64,000 nt of DNA from Blasia pusilla (taxonomy: Eukaryota > Marchantiophyta > Marchantiopsida > Blasiales). The translations under genes were made by a program, and so were the position numbers. Under the pieces are notes generated by a model. That model ran no database searches. It saw only the letters and a list, made by a program, of their open reading frames with translations, and had not been told where the DNA came from. Shown in pieces: positions 1 to 12,700 of the stretch. Within the stretch, counting starts at the first letter, position 1, and each line of letters begins with the position of its first letter. Location: the NCBI GenBank assembly GCA_050084515.1, contig CM114274.1:30256001-30320000 (forward strand), read 5' to 3'.

Positions 1-3000
1 ATCTAGCTTGATAATAAGGAAAATGAGAACTACCTAAAAACTTCAAGAGGGCAATATGGTTGTTTGTGTCGAAAACATGGCCGATTGGGAGTGTAATGAG
101 GTGTAAGAGGTTCTATTTTTGTCACTTCTTTTGGAAAAGGGTGTGTACTTGCTTGTGCGTGCAACAAATGAAGTCCAAATATCGGCCGTAGTATCTCCTA
201 AAATATTGAAGGACATCTCAAGCTAAGAATATTGGGATATGCTTGATAGTGACCACACCTTAGAAAGACTCAAACCTAGGAGCATAAGGAAAATTTAAAA
301 AGGAGGGTATATGTATTTGATATGTATGTAAGAGCCTCAAACCTTTGAGGAGTACATTGATGAGCTACATGCAACATGCCTGGGAGAGTTAATGATATAT
401 TCGGTCTTTGAGCAAGCATACCAATAGAGGCGATTATGCAAACTCATCAATAACACAAGAAAATTAGGGTCGTATGACTATCAAATCAATTAAGGACTTA
501 ATGAATTGTAGAAATGAATTATCCATTGGATTGTAATAAGAATGTGTAATGTTCACACAATGTACTATGTTTATCACTCTACATCTAGACACAAACTATC
601 TACTTTTTGTCAAGTTTGTCTATTCCTAGAGATGTGTGTCATGATAGATTTCCACCCTTGAACGGACAGATCATCAATATAGAAAATACTACTCTACTTA
701 TGAGGGAACGATGAAGGGCTTATCACTTTCTCTATCCGATGCTATTAGCACAATAAGGCAAGCACTTGGAGGGGGCATCATTCCAAATACAAAACATCCT
801 CTAACATTCCAAAATAAGCGAGATCCCCTCCAACCATGTTTGTGTCAAGTTTAGATACTTGCAACACATTCTCAAAAGGGCAATGCGGATATGCTCCATT
901 GTCTTACGTCCACGTACTTGGCTCGTCTAATACCTTGATTCAAAAATAATGTACACCTCCTTGTAACTACATGAATGACCGAGCATCAATCAGAGGACCA
1001 ATGACTCTCTCCATAACGGTAGGATCCAATGCAAGGTAATTTGCCACATCTCTCCAACATGACATTGTTGAAGAATATAATGAGTGATTTAGGTTCTAAA
1101 TCAGGGAAATCAAACTCATACACTTATAATGGGTTATGCGTCCTTCTCATGGTCCTAGTGACCTAACCACTCCATTAAAGCTATTCATAAGAATAAACAT
1201 GTGTGCTTGGGAGTGGTGAGTTTCAATCAAATATACCCTTGTATCAACTCTGTAAGCTTTCTCCCTGCCATCATGATCACCGTTCTCATCATCCATTATC
1301 CCAACTGTATGTGCCACCATTGCAGAAATGTGAAGGCGACCCAATAACCCGGATGTGTAGAGCATGACCTCTCCTATTTTGTAGCCATCTATTCTACTGC
1401 CCTCCACTTGGGCCTAGTTTTTGATAAATCCAATCATCGACGCATGTAAGACTCCACAAAATACATTTATCTATAATGCATAGGTCGGACTATGCTAACC
1501 TCTCTAGCCAAATGGCTTAGTCAATGACTCTGACCCATCATGAATAAAGGTGGAAATCTCCTCTCCAAGCGTGTGACAACCACAATTTCCTCCACATCCA
1601 TACGACTACAATCTTCAAGATGTATCTTCTTGCTGCATACCAATGTAGCCATGCTTCTTAGATTAAGGTTTTGAAAGCATATTTCATTTGATTGCGGGAA
1701 CATGTAGGCTCCTCATTTCTTCGATGCTCTTAGAGTTAAGCATTATCTCAAACAATCTAACATGTTTATGGCCTCCTTGAGATATGGCCATGCTAACCTG
1801 TGCATTGATATGGGTAGTAGGCCATGTATGAGTTGATGAGGTCGTGGGTCTTCAATCACTTATCCTAACTACACACGTCATCATATGGAAATGCCGTTCA
1901 CAAAGGTGCACCATATCTTATGGGCATCTAAGCCGAGGCAAGTCATTGATTCATCCTACTAAAGACCCATGGCGTAGGTGATCTATGCACCCTAAACTCA
2001 GAGGAAGTTTTTGGGCACTTACATGTATCTTTTGATACTTGATACTTGCTTGAAAACATGTGTTCACCATTCCCTCGAGAATCATCAACTCGTCCCTTGT
2101 CTCTCCGTTGTCACTACTTATTTTTGAGAATGTATTTCAATGGCATTACAACACACTCATGCATTTTCGTTGATACATCGAGCTGAAGTGGATGCTGACC
2201 ACTCCCGTTTGACCAACCACTAATGTTTGATCGAGTCAAATTTGTTTCAAACTATTGATCAGGAGAATTTGGTTTTCATGTCGGTTTGTTATCATTTTCC
2301 TTTTGCATTCTTACCTCCTTCCCTTCATGGAATGTTATTCCTTTTTTGTCTTCTTTGGAAATTTATTTTAATAATAAAATAAATTATATAAGACAAGTCA
2401 CAACCAAGCCATTAATTAATTAAGAATCAAAATGATCGTAGATCCTATTCACATAGGCTTCCGCAAACATCGGAAACCTAACGGAGTTGATTCCAACGTC
2501 CCACGGACACACCGGACGCCGTCAGAAATTGAACTGCTCCTCGGCGGCATCGAGACGGCGTTGGTGCGCCGGCGCCCGAGGCCCTCCGTACGCTTGGAGT
2601 GCTGGAAGTGCCTGGTGCACGTCGCCTACTGGACGGAGTCGACGGTGTGTAGCTGTAGCCGTCCGAAAGACAACGGTTCCCTGATAACCGTCGGTCCCTA
2701 ACACGACCGTGAATCAACGTAGCCGTCTGTACGCTGTAAAAGTTAACGCTCTCTTGAGTCAGTGGGCCAGTGCCATATCAGTGGAAATGTTCTGTCCGGT
2801 GCACTAGAGGCGGACGAAGAGAGAGAGAGAGGAGAGGAGAGGAGAGAAAAGTAAGAGACGGAAAAGAGCGTGAGAGGGAAGGAGAGATTTTGTGATGTGC
2901 GTGGTTGGTTGGAGCATCAAGGAGCAGTCAGTGGAAATTGGCGGGGCGGTGTAGCGCTCATACGCTATATTCTCGTGCCGGAAAGGAGTGGAGATTTGTG

Positions 3001-3097
3001 GATTTCGGGGCAGTGTGTCAGTCGGTGAGTCAGGCATTTATTGCATGTTGTGCACCATCAAGCTTCGCCTTGTAGCGGACGGAGGAAGAGTGTTTCG
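1..3097. other. AT-rich region upstream of TON1, no recognised gene
   Basis: Mostly AT-rich sequence with frequent stops in all frames. A minus-strand open stretch at 1147-1407 (86 codons) continues across stops toward about 700 and reads like decayed coding DNA, but I do not recognise the family. The composition becomes GC-rich at 2430-2720, where both strands are open by composition alone. A GA-rich tract lies at 2818-2850, just upstream of TON1, and 2850-3097 probably holds the TON1 promoter and 5' leader. No clear TATA box was found. Confidence 0.4.
1147..1407 (-). pseudogene. unrecognised decayed coding fragment
   Basis: An 86-codon open frame with balanced composition (Gly-Arg-Leu-His near the middle, an Asp/Glu-rich stretch after it). 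The reading continues downstream on the minus strand to about 700 with scattered stops, which is how an old pseudogene or transposon fragment looks. It matches none of the retroelement domains elsewhere in the window that I could recognise. It could also be chance. Confidence 0.2.
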
Positions 3098-6000
3098 ATG
3101 GACGATTACATGAAAGAGATGATGGACTTGAAGACGCTGGTCACCAAGTCGTTGGAAAAGAAGGGAGTTCTTGCTCGCATTCGGGTATGTACTACGTTCT
3201 TTTTCGCCCGCATTCTGGTTTTCGTCTTGAGGCTTTATTCGAGAAGCGGAGCATTGCACAAATTTTAGAAAATTTCATTTTCGTGTTTCGAGCTCACGGA
3301 AAGTGACCTATGATTGCAATTGCGTAGCCTGATCCACCAATAACGATGGTGTCGAGGTTCATTGAGACTAGGTGACCGTTCTGTCTGGCAATTATCGAGT
3401 TGATACTAAGAGTCTAGTTTTGATCCGGCTTAGCATTATCGGGATAGGTTTTGCTCTGAAATTCCTCGTTCCTTTTCGACAAAGTTCAAAGCGGCGGACA
3501 ATGTGGAACGTCGTCAGGAGAGTAGGTTGTTCTGAAAGATGTCGGAGTGACCATGGAGAAACTTGGTATTGAAGCCTGGTTTGGCATTGCAGGCAGAGTT
3601 GAGGGCAAATGTTTTTCAGGCTATAGAAGAGCAGGATCACATAACAGAAAGCGAGGGTGGAGACTCTTTTGCTTTACTCGGTGGATGCAGTGAGCGGGCC
3701 AAGCAGCTTCACGCCACCCCTGCAGGCAATGTCCCGGTCATTTCCCTTTCCCTCCCGCTGAGTGGCAAGGTGCTCTGCATTGAAGTCTCGTCAGAAGCAT
3801 CTACATTTCTTACAAAATGTGAAACCTTCGGAATTTGTTCGGGATTAAAGTTAGTCGCTTCAGCGTTGCTCTCCACGGGATGGTGCTCATAGGCTCACAG
3901 AAGAGAACATCTAACTTTTGCAGGCAAGCTGCTGACTGGCCTTGTATGTGAATACCTAGAGTGGTGTGAACTGGAGCGCACCCTGAGAGTTTACTCTCCA
4001 GAACTGAACCAGGTTTGAAGAGACGGCCTTTCTGTAATGATTCATGATCTTTGGTTTTGGATGGGATATGATTCCATATGTTGCTTGCCTTGCTTTGACT
4101 TCACTGGTTGTCAGAGCTTTTTTTGCGAGTGTGATTCAAAGGAAGTAACTGTCTTAATATGGAGTTTGCGTGTTTTCTTTGCACAGCCAAGACCTTACTC
4201 GAGATCAGAACTCGAAGAATTGTTGGAGATAAAGACCGACAAGAATGTCGTAGGAGTATCTTCGGAGACACGACCACTTCTGCTGGAAGTCTTAGAAGGC
4301 TACTTAAAATCGGAGGTACCACTTGACCCTGACATCTTTCAAGGAGGAGGAGTTTTGAGGCACAGAATGGTTCTAAAAGAGTGGATTGCTGTAATTCGAA
4401 CAACACCAAGTATCTAGTCTATGAATGAAAAAGGAACACCTGAGAGTGTGGGCTGTTTTCTTTCACTCCATTAGATTGTTCATGTGGATGTGATTCGCAA
4501 AAGTGAGCATAGAGAGCTGTCAAACGAAAATCAGGAAGTGTTTGCTTATTGTTTGGCAATTGAGGTCAATATGTCTTTGCATTGAGATCACCTTGGATTG
4601 GTTTTTGCCTATTTATTTATGATGAACCTGAAGCTTGAAACTCTTACTAGTCTGCATTTCTGTTTCTGGATTGTCCTGAGTTTCATTTCATCCTTCACTC
4701 ATAGAAACACCAGTCGCAGGCTGGGTAGAAAACTTTTTTGGGGTAGACTACTCTTTACAAACTCTTTTTTGTGGCTTGTGTTGTGTCATATCAAACTCTT
4801 ACGGTTTTTGGTAAATCGACCTTATGGTTTCTTAAATGTGTGGCCCCACTGTGGATCTCATATCTGCAGCAGTGGTATGTGATTCTTCTTCTATAACTTA
4901 TTGTCTTTTGATTTTCTTCCTACTGTGTGCCATGAGTGGAGAAATGGCTTGTGTGAAGGTTCACATATGATGCGAGGGTTGTTGCTTTGATGCAACGGTT
5001 GAAAAGTTCTATCAAGATTTATTTTCTCTGGTCACAGAGAAGGGATGGGGATATACTTCCAAAGTTCATCTGTCAAACTAGAGAGGAAAAGCCTTGTAGA
5101 GTCAGGATGACCTAGGTATAAGTGAAGTTCCTGTAACTTTCAAGATGTCAATGGTTTGCAGATTGGATGTTAGACAATAATGTGATTGATGCCGAGTTAC
5201 CTCAGGATTGAATTGACTGGAATGTAATGAGTATTGACTGCATGGTTTAGAATATATGAGTGTGTCATTATTGGAGAATGTATAAGGGGTATTTACATAC
5301 GTATATCCAACCCATGCAATGATCAGAGTAAGGTCATTTTCACTTGTATCAGAATTTGAAAATTGATTCTCTTTACCCTCCATTTGTTCCCAGGGCATTT
5401 CATGAGGTGATTACGCCTATCTTGCCCGAAAAAGAAGTTAATACCTGTCATGATGACATGTGTCAAGTAGTAAAGGTGTCAGATGAATAAAGACGGTAAA
5501 TAATTACTACTTTATGAGAATGCATAAATAGCTAAAAGACCAATTTGTAAACAGATCAGTTTTAAAACAATTTTTGGTTGGTTAGAAGTGTGGGTTCAAG
5601 AGGAGAAGGATTTTTTTCTTGTCTTATGAAAAGGTGGGGGTGAAGTTTTTTAAAGAGGTAAGGGTGAGGGTAGGGGGGGATTACAAGAATGTGTAGTGGA
5701 AGAGGGGTTCAATTTATCTATTTCCCCCCTAAAATGAGGAGATGGGGTAGTGGAGGAAGGGTTACTTTTTTTTCTTTTCCCCCTAAAGTGAGGAGATGGG
5801 GTTAAAGGGAAAATTTTCCTTTATGATGAGGAGAAGGGAAGGGATTTGAGACGGGGGATCTTAACTCAAAATCAAGGGAAGGGAAATGAGGAGGTGGATG
5901 TTCTTCAAATGAACAAGAAATGAGAGCTGAGCAGAGGAGGGAATGGGCTTTTTTTTTTCAAACTGTGATAGAAAGAACTTTTTCCTTCTTATGCGACTAT

Positions 6001-6290
6001 GGTGTGGGCTTCCTACTCGTATATGTCTATGGAACATACGAAAGAAATATCATTGAATATTTTTTTCCATCATCTGCAATGGTTCCTGATTTTCTCTACA
6101 TGTGTTGAATCTGCTTGGATGGCAGCAGACTACTCTGGTGAAGGATTCCTATGCAGTGGCTTCTTCTAGCTATCCGAAGTCATCAAGGGTCTCATCTAGT
6201 GCGGGATCAAGGCCATTGATTAATGGTTTGGATATTGGACACGAGGAATTGAGGGGGGTGCTTGAATCACGATTGACATTATCCAAGTAA
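3098..6290 (+). CDS. TON1: TONNEAU1 (TON1) preprophase-band protein
   Basis: TON1 acts with TON2/FASS (a PP2A B'' subunit) and TRM proteins to organise cortical microtubules and the preprophase band that sets the division plane. The product starts MDDYMKEMMDLKTLV, nearly identical to the start of seed-plant TON1, and has the FOP/OFD1-like LisH-type region. Exons: 3098-3184, 3593-3725, 3924-4012 and 4187-4315, all consistent in phase (146 codons). Introns 1 and 3 are GT-AG; intron 2 has a GC donor. The C-terminus is uncertain. A phase-compatible exon 6126-6290 (CAG acceptor, Ser-rich, ends TAA) would give 200 aa; reading through the donor at 4316 gives a stop at 4415-4417 and 179 aa. Arabidopsis TON1 is about 260 aa, so another exon may be missed. 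The start ATG is fixed by homology. Exons 1-4 are very secure, the last exon about even odds. Confidence 0.88.
3726..3923 (+). other. GC-AG intron in TON1
   Basis: The exon before ends CCT GCA G and the exon after begins GC AAG CTG, restoring the conserved PAGKLL stretch. The only donor that keeps this join is CAG|GCAATG, a GC rather than GT donor. The acceptor is an ordinary TTTTGCAG. The nearest GT (3731) would break the frame against the conserved protein. Confidence 0.8.
5600..5830. repeat. G-rich local repeats in the TON1 region
   Basis: A purine-rich tract contains two imperfect copies (about 5720-5752 and 5776-5806) of a unit reading roughly C-tract, TAAA, then TGAGGAGATGGGGT. It lies within the proposed last TON1 intron. 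No function is apparent. Confidence 0.5.
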
Positions 6291-9092
6291 AGAGTCCCCC
6301 CCCCACCCAACCAACCATTCACTTTGATTTTCCTGGCCTTATAGTGACAGGTCCACAACATCACTTCATAATCTTCTTTCTTCAATCCAAGCAGACTTGT
6401 GAGCTGCAGAATTGTCTTGTTTGGCTGCAAGGCGATAGGGTTATTTGATGTAGAGTTGACTGTTTCAGTATATATCCAAAATGGAAGCAGCGCGGAAAAT
6501 ATTATCTTCTTTTGTGGTCAACTTAGGCTCCTTCGTAAACATGAACCTATTGCAGATTAAATTTGAAGTTATTGACAATGAGCATTAGGGTGGCTTGTGG
6601 AACTGGAAGGCCTTGTGATAGGGCTTAGAGGTGCCTGCAGTCTTTGTCACGTAGGTTCCTTGAAGTGGTTGATCACCACTGGATTAGTTCAAGGCTTAAG
6701 TCGAGTACCGGAGTTTCTTTCCTGGCTCCTTCCCACAGACGAGATTATTTGTAAAGAGCAGTGGATGATGATTAGGTCAGATTCATTTCGAGTTCAGTAG
6801 GGGCTCGACACTAGTGATGAAAGGATATGCATATATGGCCATAAATGTATATGCCTGAATTGGGAGCTTTTTATGGAAGAGAACCTTGAGTCGTTGGCCT
6901 TGGTCTTGGTCTTGATCTTCAATTTTCAGATTTCTTCTTTTCCTCCCATGATTTGAAATGTTTTCTAAATCTTAGAGTGTGGATTAAAATGAGGTAACGA
7001 GAACATATCTGGAAAGGGAGATTCTATTATTGTATCGGTGGGGCATTTTGTTCCTTCACAGTTTACATTTGCGCTTATGCATCTCTTGTGGAAGTGTACC
7101 AATTAGCATGGGTACATCTTTGTAGTATTGGGAGTAGAATCAAGCGGCGTGGCAAACAATTAAGATTTTGTAGGTGAATTATTCTCTTTTTCGCACAAGA
7201 ATGGGCTGATTGCTGCTGAAGGCTCCAGTCTGGTTTGTTTAACGGCATGGCTTATGTCAACAGCAAAGGAGCTGATCTTATCGCAATTCCCACCGATGTG
7301 ACCGATGAGAAGCATTCGGCAGTGCCATTGGTATGTTGCTCGGCTCATCGTCCATAAAACAAACAAATGAATAACGCTAAACCATGTGTCTTTGAATTTT
7401 GAATGTGAAAGCGATTCAAACTTTCTTGCTTCAAGGTCGCAAAGGATCTTGGCACGAAACTCTCCAACGACTGGTGGCTGCGGGCAAGCAAAGCAACTCG
7501 AGAAATCCCGCAAACAGTGCCTCTCTGTGTATCACCTGTATTAATAAATTTTGCTTAGCGGGTGTAAGTGAATAGGGCCGAATAGTTAGCTTCTACAGTC
7601 ACCGTTCCTCGGAGAAAAGAGATTCGTCACACCAGCTAGATTTATGACGCTATTCTTGTCGATAGTCCAGTCTGGGGCTACTCGAATTGGTACTAACTTC
7701 GAGCAGAACCTTCCTGGCAAGTGTTGTAGATGAGACTGCCATTTCAAACGAGTATATTGTGTTCAGGCCTGCATTGTATATACAAGTGTGTTTTGTCGCA
7801 AGAGTCGGTGGTCTACTACATTCCGGATAGAGGTGTGTTAAAGCGGTGGCCACATTTTTTTTGGTGTTGTTCTAGGTCTTTGTATAATCGCTTACCTCCT
7901 TGATGGGTTATATTGCTTCCCACTTTCCAGAACTCGGAAACGTGCGTATCAAGTAAAGTACCTGGAAGCATTGTGAGAATTTGTAGAGATTCCCCAACAG
8001 GTCCTGACAAAGTATCCATATCCAGATCCGATGAGGTTCTCAAGGATATCGGAAAACCTGGTGCAAGGCCATCTCTCAAATGGGAATTGCCTCCAATCCG
8101 GAGAACAGCGGGGCAAGTGTCCAAACTCATTTCATATCTGGTTCTGCAAAGCAAAAACTGTGATCACTCTTAACACAAAAATTCGTGATAGGTTGTGTTC
8201 CAACGAACTGGTCGTCGTGTCTAACTCCACTCGGTAAATGCGAAGATGTCTGAAATTCCGCTCAATAAATTTGCGAAGCGGTGAATAAATTTATATGTGT
8301 TGCAACTGCACTTCATAAGACTGTTGAAAACCTGCTAAAGATCAAAACCACTCTGTGAGTTCTACGGAATGAGTCACTCGTCTATCTTCCAAGTGTGCCT
8401 GGTTGTTTTGGAACACAAGGCGCAGAAAGGAAGCGTGCCTGGACTAAGAACGTAGCCCGTTACCTTTCAGATTTCCGAAATCAGTGTTTTAGTGGTATTG
8501 CACTTGAAAGACTGGTACAGGGTTGGCTGTGGAGAAGCATCAAGACTTGTCATGGTTCATTTGTCTTGTCCTGCAGACTCGGTACATTCCTGCGATCGAA
8601 CAGTACTGGAAGCAATGATGGGATAATACCAGCAGCTGGTGGCACTCGTGAGCCTTTGGACGCAGTAGTTTCTGGTTTGTTCTTCTGAGTTGTTAGTTAG
8701 AATATCATTCCTAACAAAATCCCTTCGTTCAATAGGTTTCAAATTTTTGTAGTCAAAACTCTTCGGCAGTGTCTAGTATTTCGTGCCCATGTCCAAGGAA
8801 TTCCATAATGTGTGAAAGCTGATGAGTAACACAGTAGACTTAATTCTACGCGTAGTGAATTTATCTACGAGCGTAAGAGCTTTGGAGACTCTGAAGTTTT
8901 CAACTTGTTGTTCGACTAAATATCATATCATACTGTCGCGCTTCCTGAGTAAGCTGTGCTGAAGATCTAAATAGCCGCGTATCCGTCTGTTTTACCAATC
9001 GCTGTTTTGCTAAGAGTCATGCACGAGGGACGCGTCTACCTATTCTCTGCAGCTGCACTCAAGAAGCTCTGCTCGTCTAACGTGCATCAGGA
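6291..9092. other. intergenic or unassigned region with exon-like pieces
   Basis: No gene can be built with confidence. One exon-like piece lies at about 7229-7330 on the + strand: CAG acceptor, 34 stop-free codons including the stretch GADLIAIPTDVTDEKHSAVP, then a GTATGT donor. A second at about 7437-7536 (VAKDLGTKLSNDWW at its start) follows an AAG acceptor in the same phase. A third open stretch is at 7913-8173 and a fourth at 8395-8688. None matches a family I know. They could be TON1 3' exons, a separate gene or chance. Confidence 0.3.
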
Positions 9093-9770
9093 ATGCCAGT
9101 TCCTTTTGACAACAAAGGTAACCGGGAAGGTGGTGAAGACATGGGCCTTTCAATGAACGAAGATACTCGACCAGATGAGAGTTCAGCCCGAACGAGCATT
9201 TCCACTTCGGCAAATGACAAGAACGGAGCCAGTGCCAAGGATCATTGCGGGAGTAGTGTCTCAGATAACAATGTGGAGACGTCTTGGAATGAGTCGGACA
9301 GTAGCTCTGTCAGGAACGAGGGACATGGCATACGGGAAGATTCGGACTTCGCCAGTAGTGGGAATCTGAGCGTCAAGACGAGGGCGAACCCGTGGAGAGA
9401 CGACGAGGGAGACAAGCCCATTGTCTGTGCTTCGAGCTGTCCAGGAATTCGCACTTCAGATTCTTCGAAAGACGGACATTCCTTCCTCTCAGACAATTCA
9501 GGTTGGGACAGAGAGAGGAGTGGAGTCCATGGGAAGGATCAAGATGAAAAGAATCCTGGAGATGAAAAGTCGGAAAGATACCGGAGGGAGTTCGAGTTGG
9601 GCTGTGTGATGGGAAAAGAAAGTTCTGCACGGGACGACACTGACTTTGCAAATTCTAGGAACGTGAGCCCTAAAGTGAGGAAAGACTCCTCGGAAGATGA
9701 GGATGAGGATCAGAAACCGACCTCAGTCCCCAACCCCCCTCCAGGTAGTGACGAACACTTGAAGAAGTAG
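9093..9770 (+). CDS. acidic, Ser/Asp-rich hypothetical protein
   Basis: A single 225-codon frame opens with ATG at 9093 and ends TAG at 9768-9770. The product is highly hydrophilic, dominated by Ser, Asp, Glu, Lys, Arg and Gly. It has no membrane segment, no signal peptide and almost no hydrophobic core, so it is predicted disordered. It carries an internal imperfect duplication: a segment near residues 78-110 (core DSDFASSGNLSVK) resembles one near residues 177-210 (core DTDFANSRNVSPK), both followed by an acidic run and DQKP/GDKP. The GC content is above that of the flanks. It may be a complete small gene or the last exon of a larger one beginning upstream. I do not recognise it. Confidence 0.5.
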   Translation: MPVPFDNKGNREGGEDMGLSMNEDTRPDESSARTSISTSANDKNGASAKDHCGSSVSDNNVETSWNESDSSSVRNEGHGIREDSDFASSGNLSVKTRANPWRDDEGDKPIVCASSCPGIRTSDSSKDGHSFLSDNSGWDRERSGVHGKDQDEKNPGDEKSERYRREFELGCVMGKESSARDDTDFANSRNVSPKVRKDSSEDEDEDQKPTSVPNPPPGSDEHLKK

Positions 9771-12700
9771 TAAAAGCTATGGCGTCTTCGTTATTCATTA
9801 TTCAGTGTTGTTGACTATCTCAGCATCTTCGGCGAGAGTTTGGAAGTCCAATCAATCCATGCACAAAATCCAACGATTCTTGCATGTGGGTGGCCGATGG
9901 CAGAATTGGCATTGCATTGAAACTGAAGAATGATTTCGGATTAGTGAAACCTGACTATACGTGGTTCCAATCATGCAGGGAATGAAAGCATTTGCGTCAA
10001 GTCAGAGAGTGGGGAGTCTTGTCCCTCCCAACAGCAGTATTCGTTTCGACGGCAGAATTTGCTATCTAGCGAGACCAGAGTACCAAGTGCATCTTTCCCA
10101 CGGTTTGATGCCACAAGGTTAGGAAGCTCTTCGCTGACTTGCTGTACATTATTATTCTCTCTAGGAAGTAAGATCTGTGGTCCCCCTTTGCACTGTTCAG
10201 AATTCCAGAGAGGAAAATATTAGAATTCGAGATTGATCAAGGCTGCCGCACTTTCAACACTCTCGAGAGCTTTCTAAACCACCATCTCCTTGGCATTCGT
10301 CTGTTTTGTGGTGGTAGGAAAAGAAGTCCCTCTGCTTACTTTTACAGCGACAGTGACGATGACACTTCTCTCTGGTAAATTCCACATAAGCTAATTGTTG
10401 GCCTAGGCGTTTGTAATTTCCTTAACTCCGATCGAGATCATTTTGTTCGGTTTGTTTGAGTGTAAACGAGTGTATTTGTTAGGGTTTGTTAGTGTTGGTT
10501 GAGTGTAAATTAGATTAAATTAATTTTGAAAATTGTGGTGTGTCAACTTAAAACAGTTTTTTGAGAATCCTATTGGTTGAGTTTGTAGAATGAGGAGTCA
10601 CTCTCTAAAACTAATATAGATTTAAACCCTGAAGTAACACGAGTCTTGTGGTTAATGGTTAATGGTTAAACTTTCAATCCGGAGATGGCACATAATGTAA
10701 CATGATCCACATCTTCGTGCTAGTGTGATGCGACAACTTTTGGCGTTAATTTGTTACTAATTTAAATTATCCGTTGATATTGTAAAGTATTTCTAGTTAG
10801 CATGCCGGTGTTTGTGGGTGAAAATGAAAAATTCAAAATAATCATATTTTTCATTTGAAAATTTAAATCTAATTTTCACTTTCTTAAATTTTAAAGGACG
10901 AAATAACATTAGAAGCTTCTAAGTAACTCCACTACTCCATTAAAATCGAAATATATTCCACTTACCTAAATAATTCCATTCTTCAATATAAATTTGAACA
11001 ATGCATATTCCTCCCTCTCCACTCCCACAAAAATCACACACATTAATTAAATTCATTTCCTCCTCCCAAAATATTGAATGTGAATTAAGGTAAAAAATTG
11101 TAAACTTGATACTATTTTGTCTTATTATTTCATTATTCTGTCTTATTGTGCTTGTAGAATGGTCAATTATAATTAAGATGAGTTACTAATAACTTAACCC
11201 CCCAATTTGTGAAGACTCATTAAATGAACTTTGAATGATCATTGAAATATCTTATTGGCTAAGGGAGCCATCCAAAGAAGAGAGGATGGAAAACAAAGAG
11301 GGCAATCTTCTATAACAATAAAGGCTGTGGTGGTCAGTATCTTCAAGTCAAAGTGCAACAAATACCATGGAATGAGGTGCAAAACAAGGCATTTTCAGTC
11401 TTGACTAGGATCCTTCAAGCTACGCGAAGACTAGTAGGGTGTCGCAAGAGTCTTAAATTAAACTAAGAATACAAAATGAATTAATATTTTCACATTGGCT
11501 TGGGGGATTGGGGCACTTTAAAATGAGGAATGGGAAGGTGAGAAGGAGAGGAAGGATGTATATTTTTGGTTGAAATGGAAATGAACATTGTGACATAATT
11601 TGTAGGGTTTATCCTTACAACCCTCTTTATTGATTGCAGAGCATGTGAAGCTAGAATGAACCTCCATATGATGTGCATTGGAGAAGATTGATGATTAAAA
11701 TGATCCTCGTTCCAAGTCCCTAAGACAAATGGACTTCATTTTAGGAGGTGGTATAAAATGGGAGGATTGTTGAGTTGTAAATGAAAACACAATCACATAG
11801 GTGTTTCTTTGACATTCTTTGTATATCTATTTGCTGTTGTTAGCCCATATCAACTTAATTTAACATATGGAGTCTAGGATCTACTTGGAATCGCCATACC
11901 AATCAAGATTTCACAATTGTGATGGGTATTGTTGGTTCAGAAAGTAAATTAGTAACCTTTTAATGCTAAAAGCCCAATAAATTAGTGGGATGTATCCAAT
12001 AATTATGCGAGGCATAGTTTATGTGTAGACCATAGTTCAACTTCCAAATTCATGGTTATCACATTATAATCTTAAGGCCAATCAAAGAATTGAACTTTGT
12101 ACCATGATTAATGTCAAGCATTGAGGAATGTAAAACTCTCTTTGAGCACCAATTTTTTTTTCATATTTTCAAATCTAGCTTATAAATTTATATCATCCAA
12201 AAGTTTATGAAGATTTTCTCATTCGTTTATTTAAAAAAAAATGCTTAGAATTTGCTTAGGCTTATCCATTGTATGATCCATTCATAAAGAAAGATTCGAT
12301 TATTGGTTAAACAATTTGCACGCAAGAAAGGTAATTAAGTTTAAGAGAAAATTGGTGTTGCTAAAGTCCCTCTCATACAAACTTAGAAGCACATTAAATA
12401 CATACTACAAAGTATTCTAAAAGCCACTCAATATGAATAATCTCCAACCAAATGAAAAAGCACAATTACGTCGAGAGAATTTCTATCAAATCAAATGAGG
12501 AAGATTAATGAATATTTCATGATGATTGGAAAAATATAAGATTCAAATTTATTAAAAATTAAAAAAACTCTTTCCCATTCCACATCTAATTTAATACAAA
12601 TCAAAATTAAAAAGAAATCCAAGAGACTTGGCGACTTTCACATGTGGCATTTATTCGTAGCCTCTTTACATGAGCTAACGAAAATAATAGGGGGTATCAA

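Noticed and set aside
2432-2717. Overlapping open frames on both strands in a GC-rich patch
   Set aside because: Several frames are open at once because stop codons are rare in GC-rich DNA. No homology or splice context, and it probably belongs to the TON1 upstream region.
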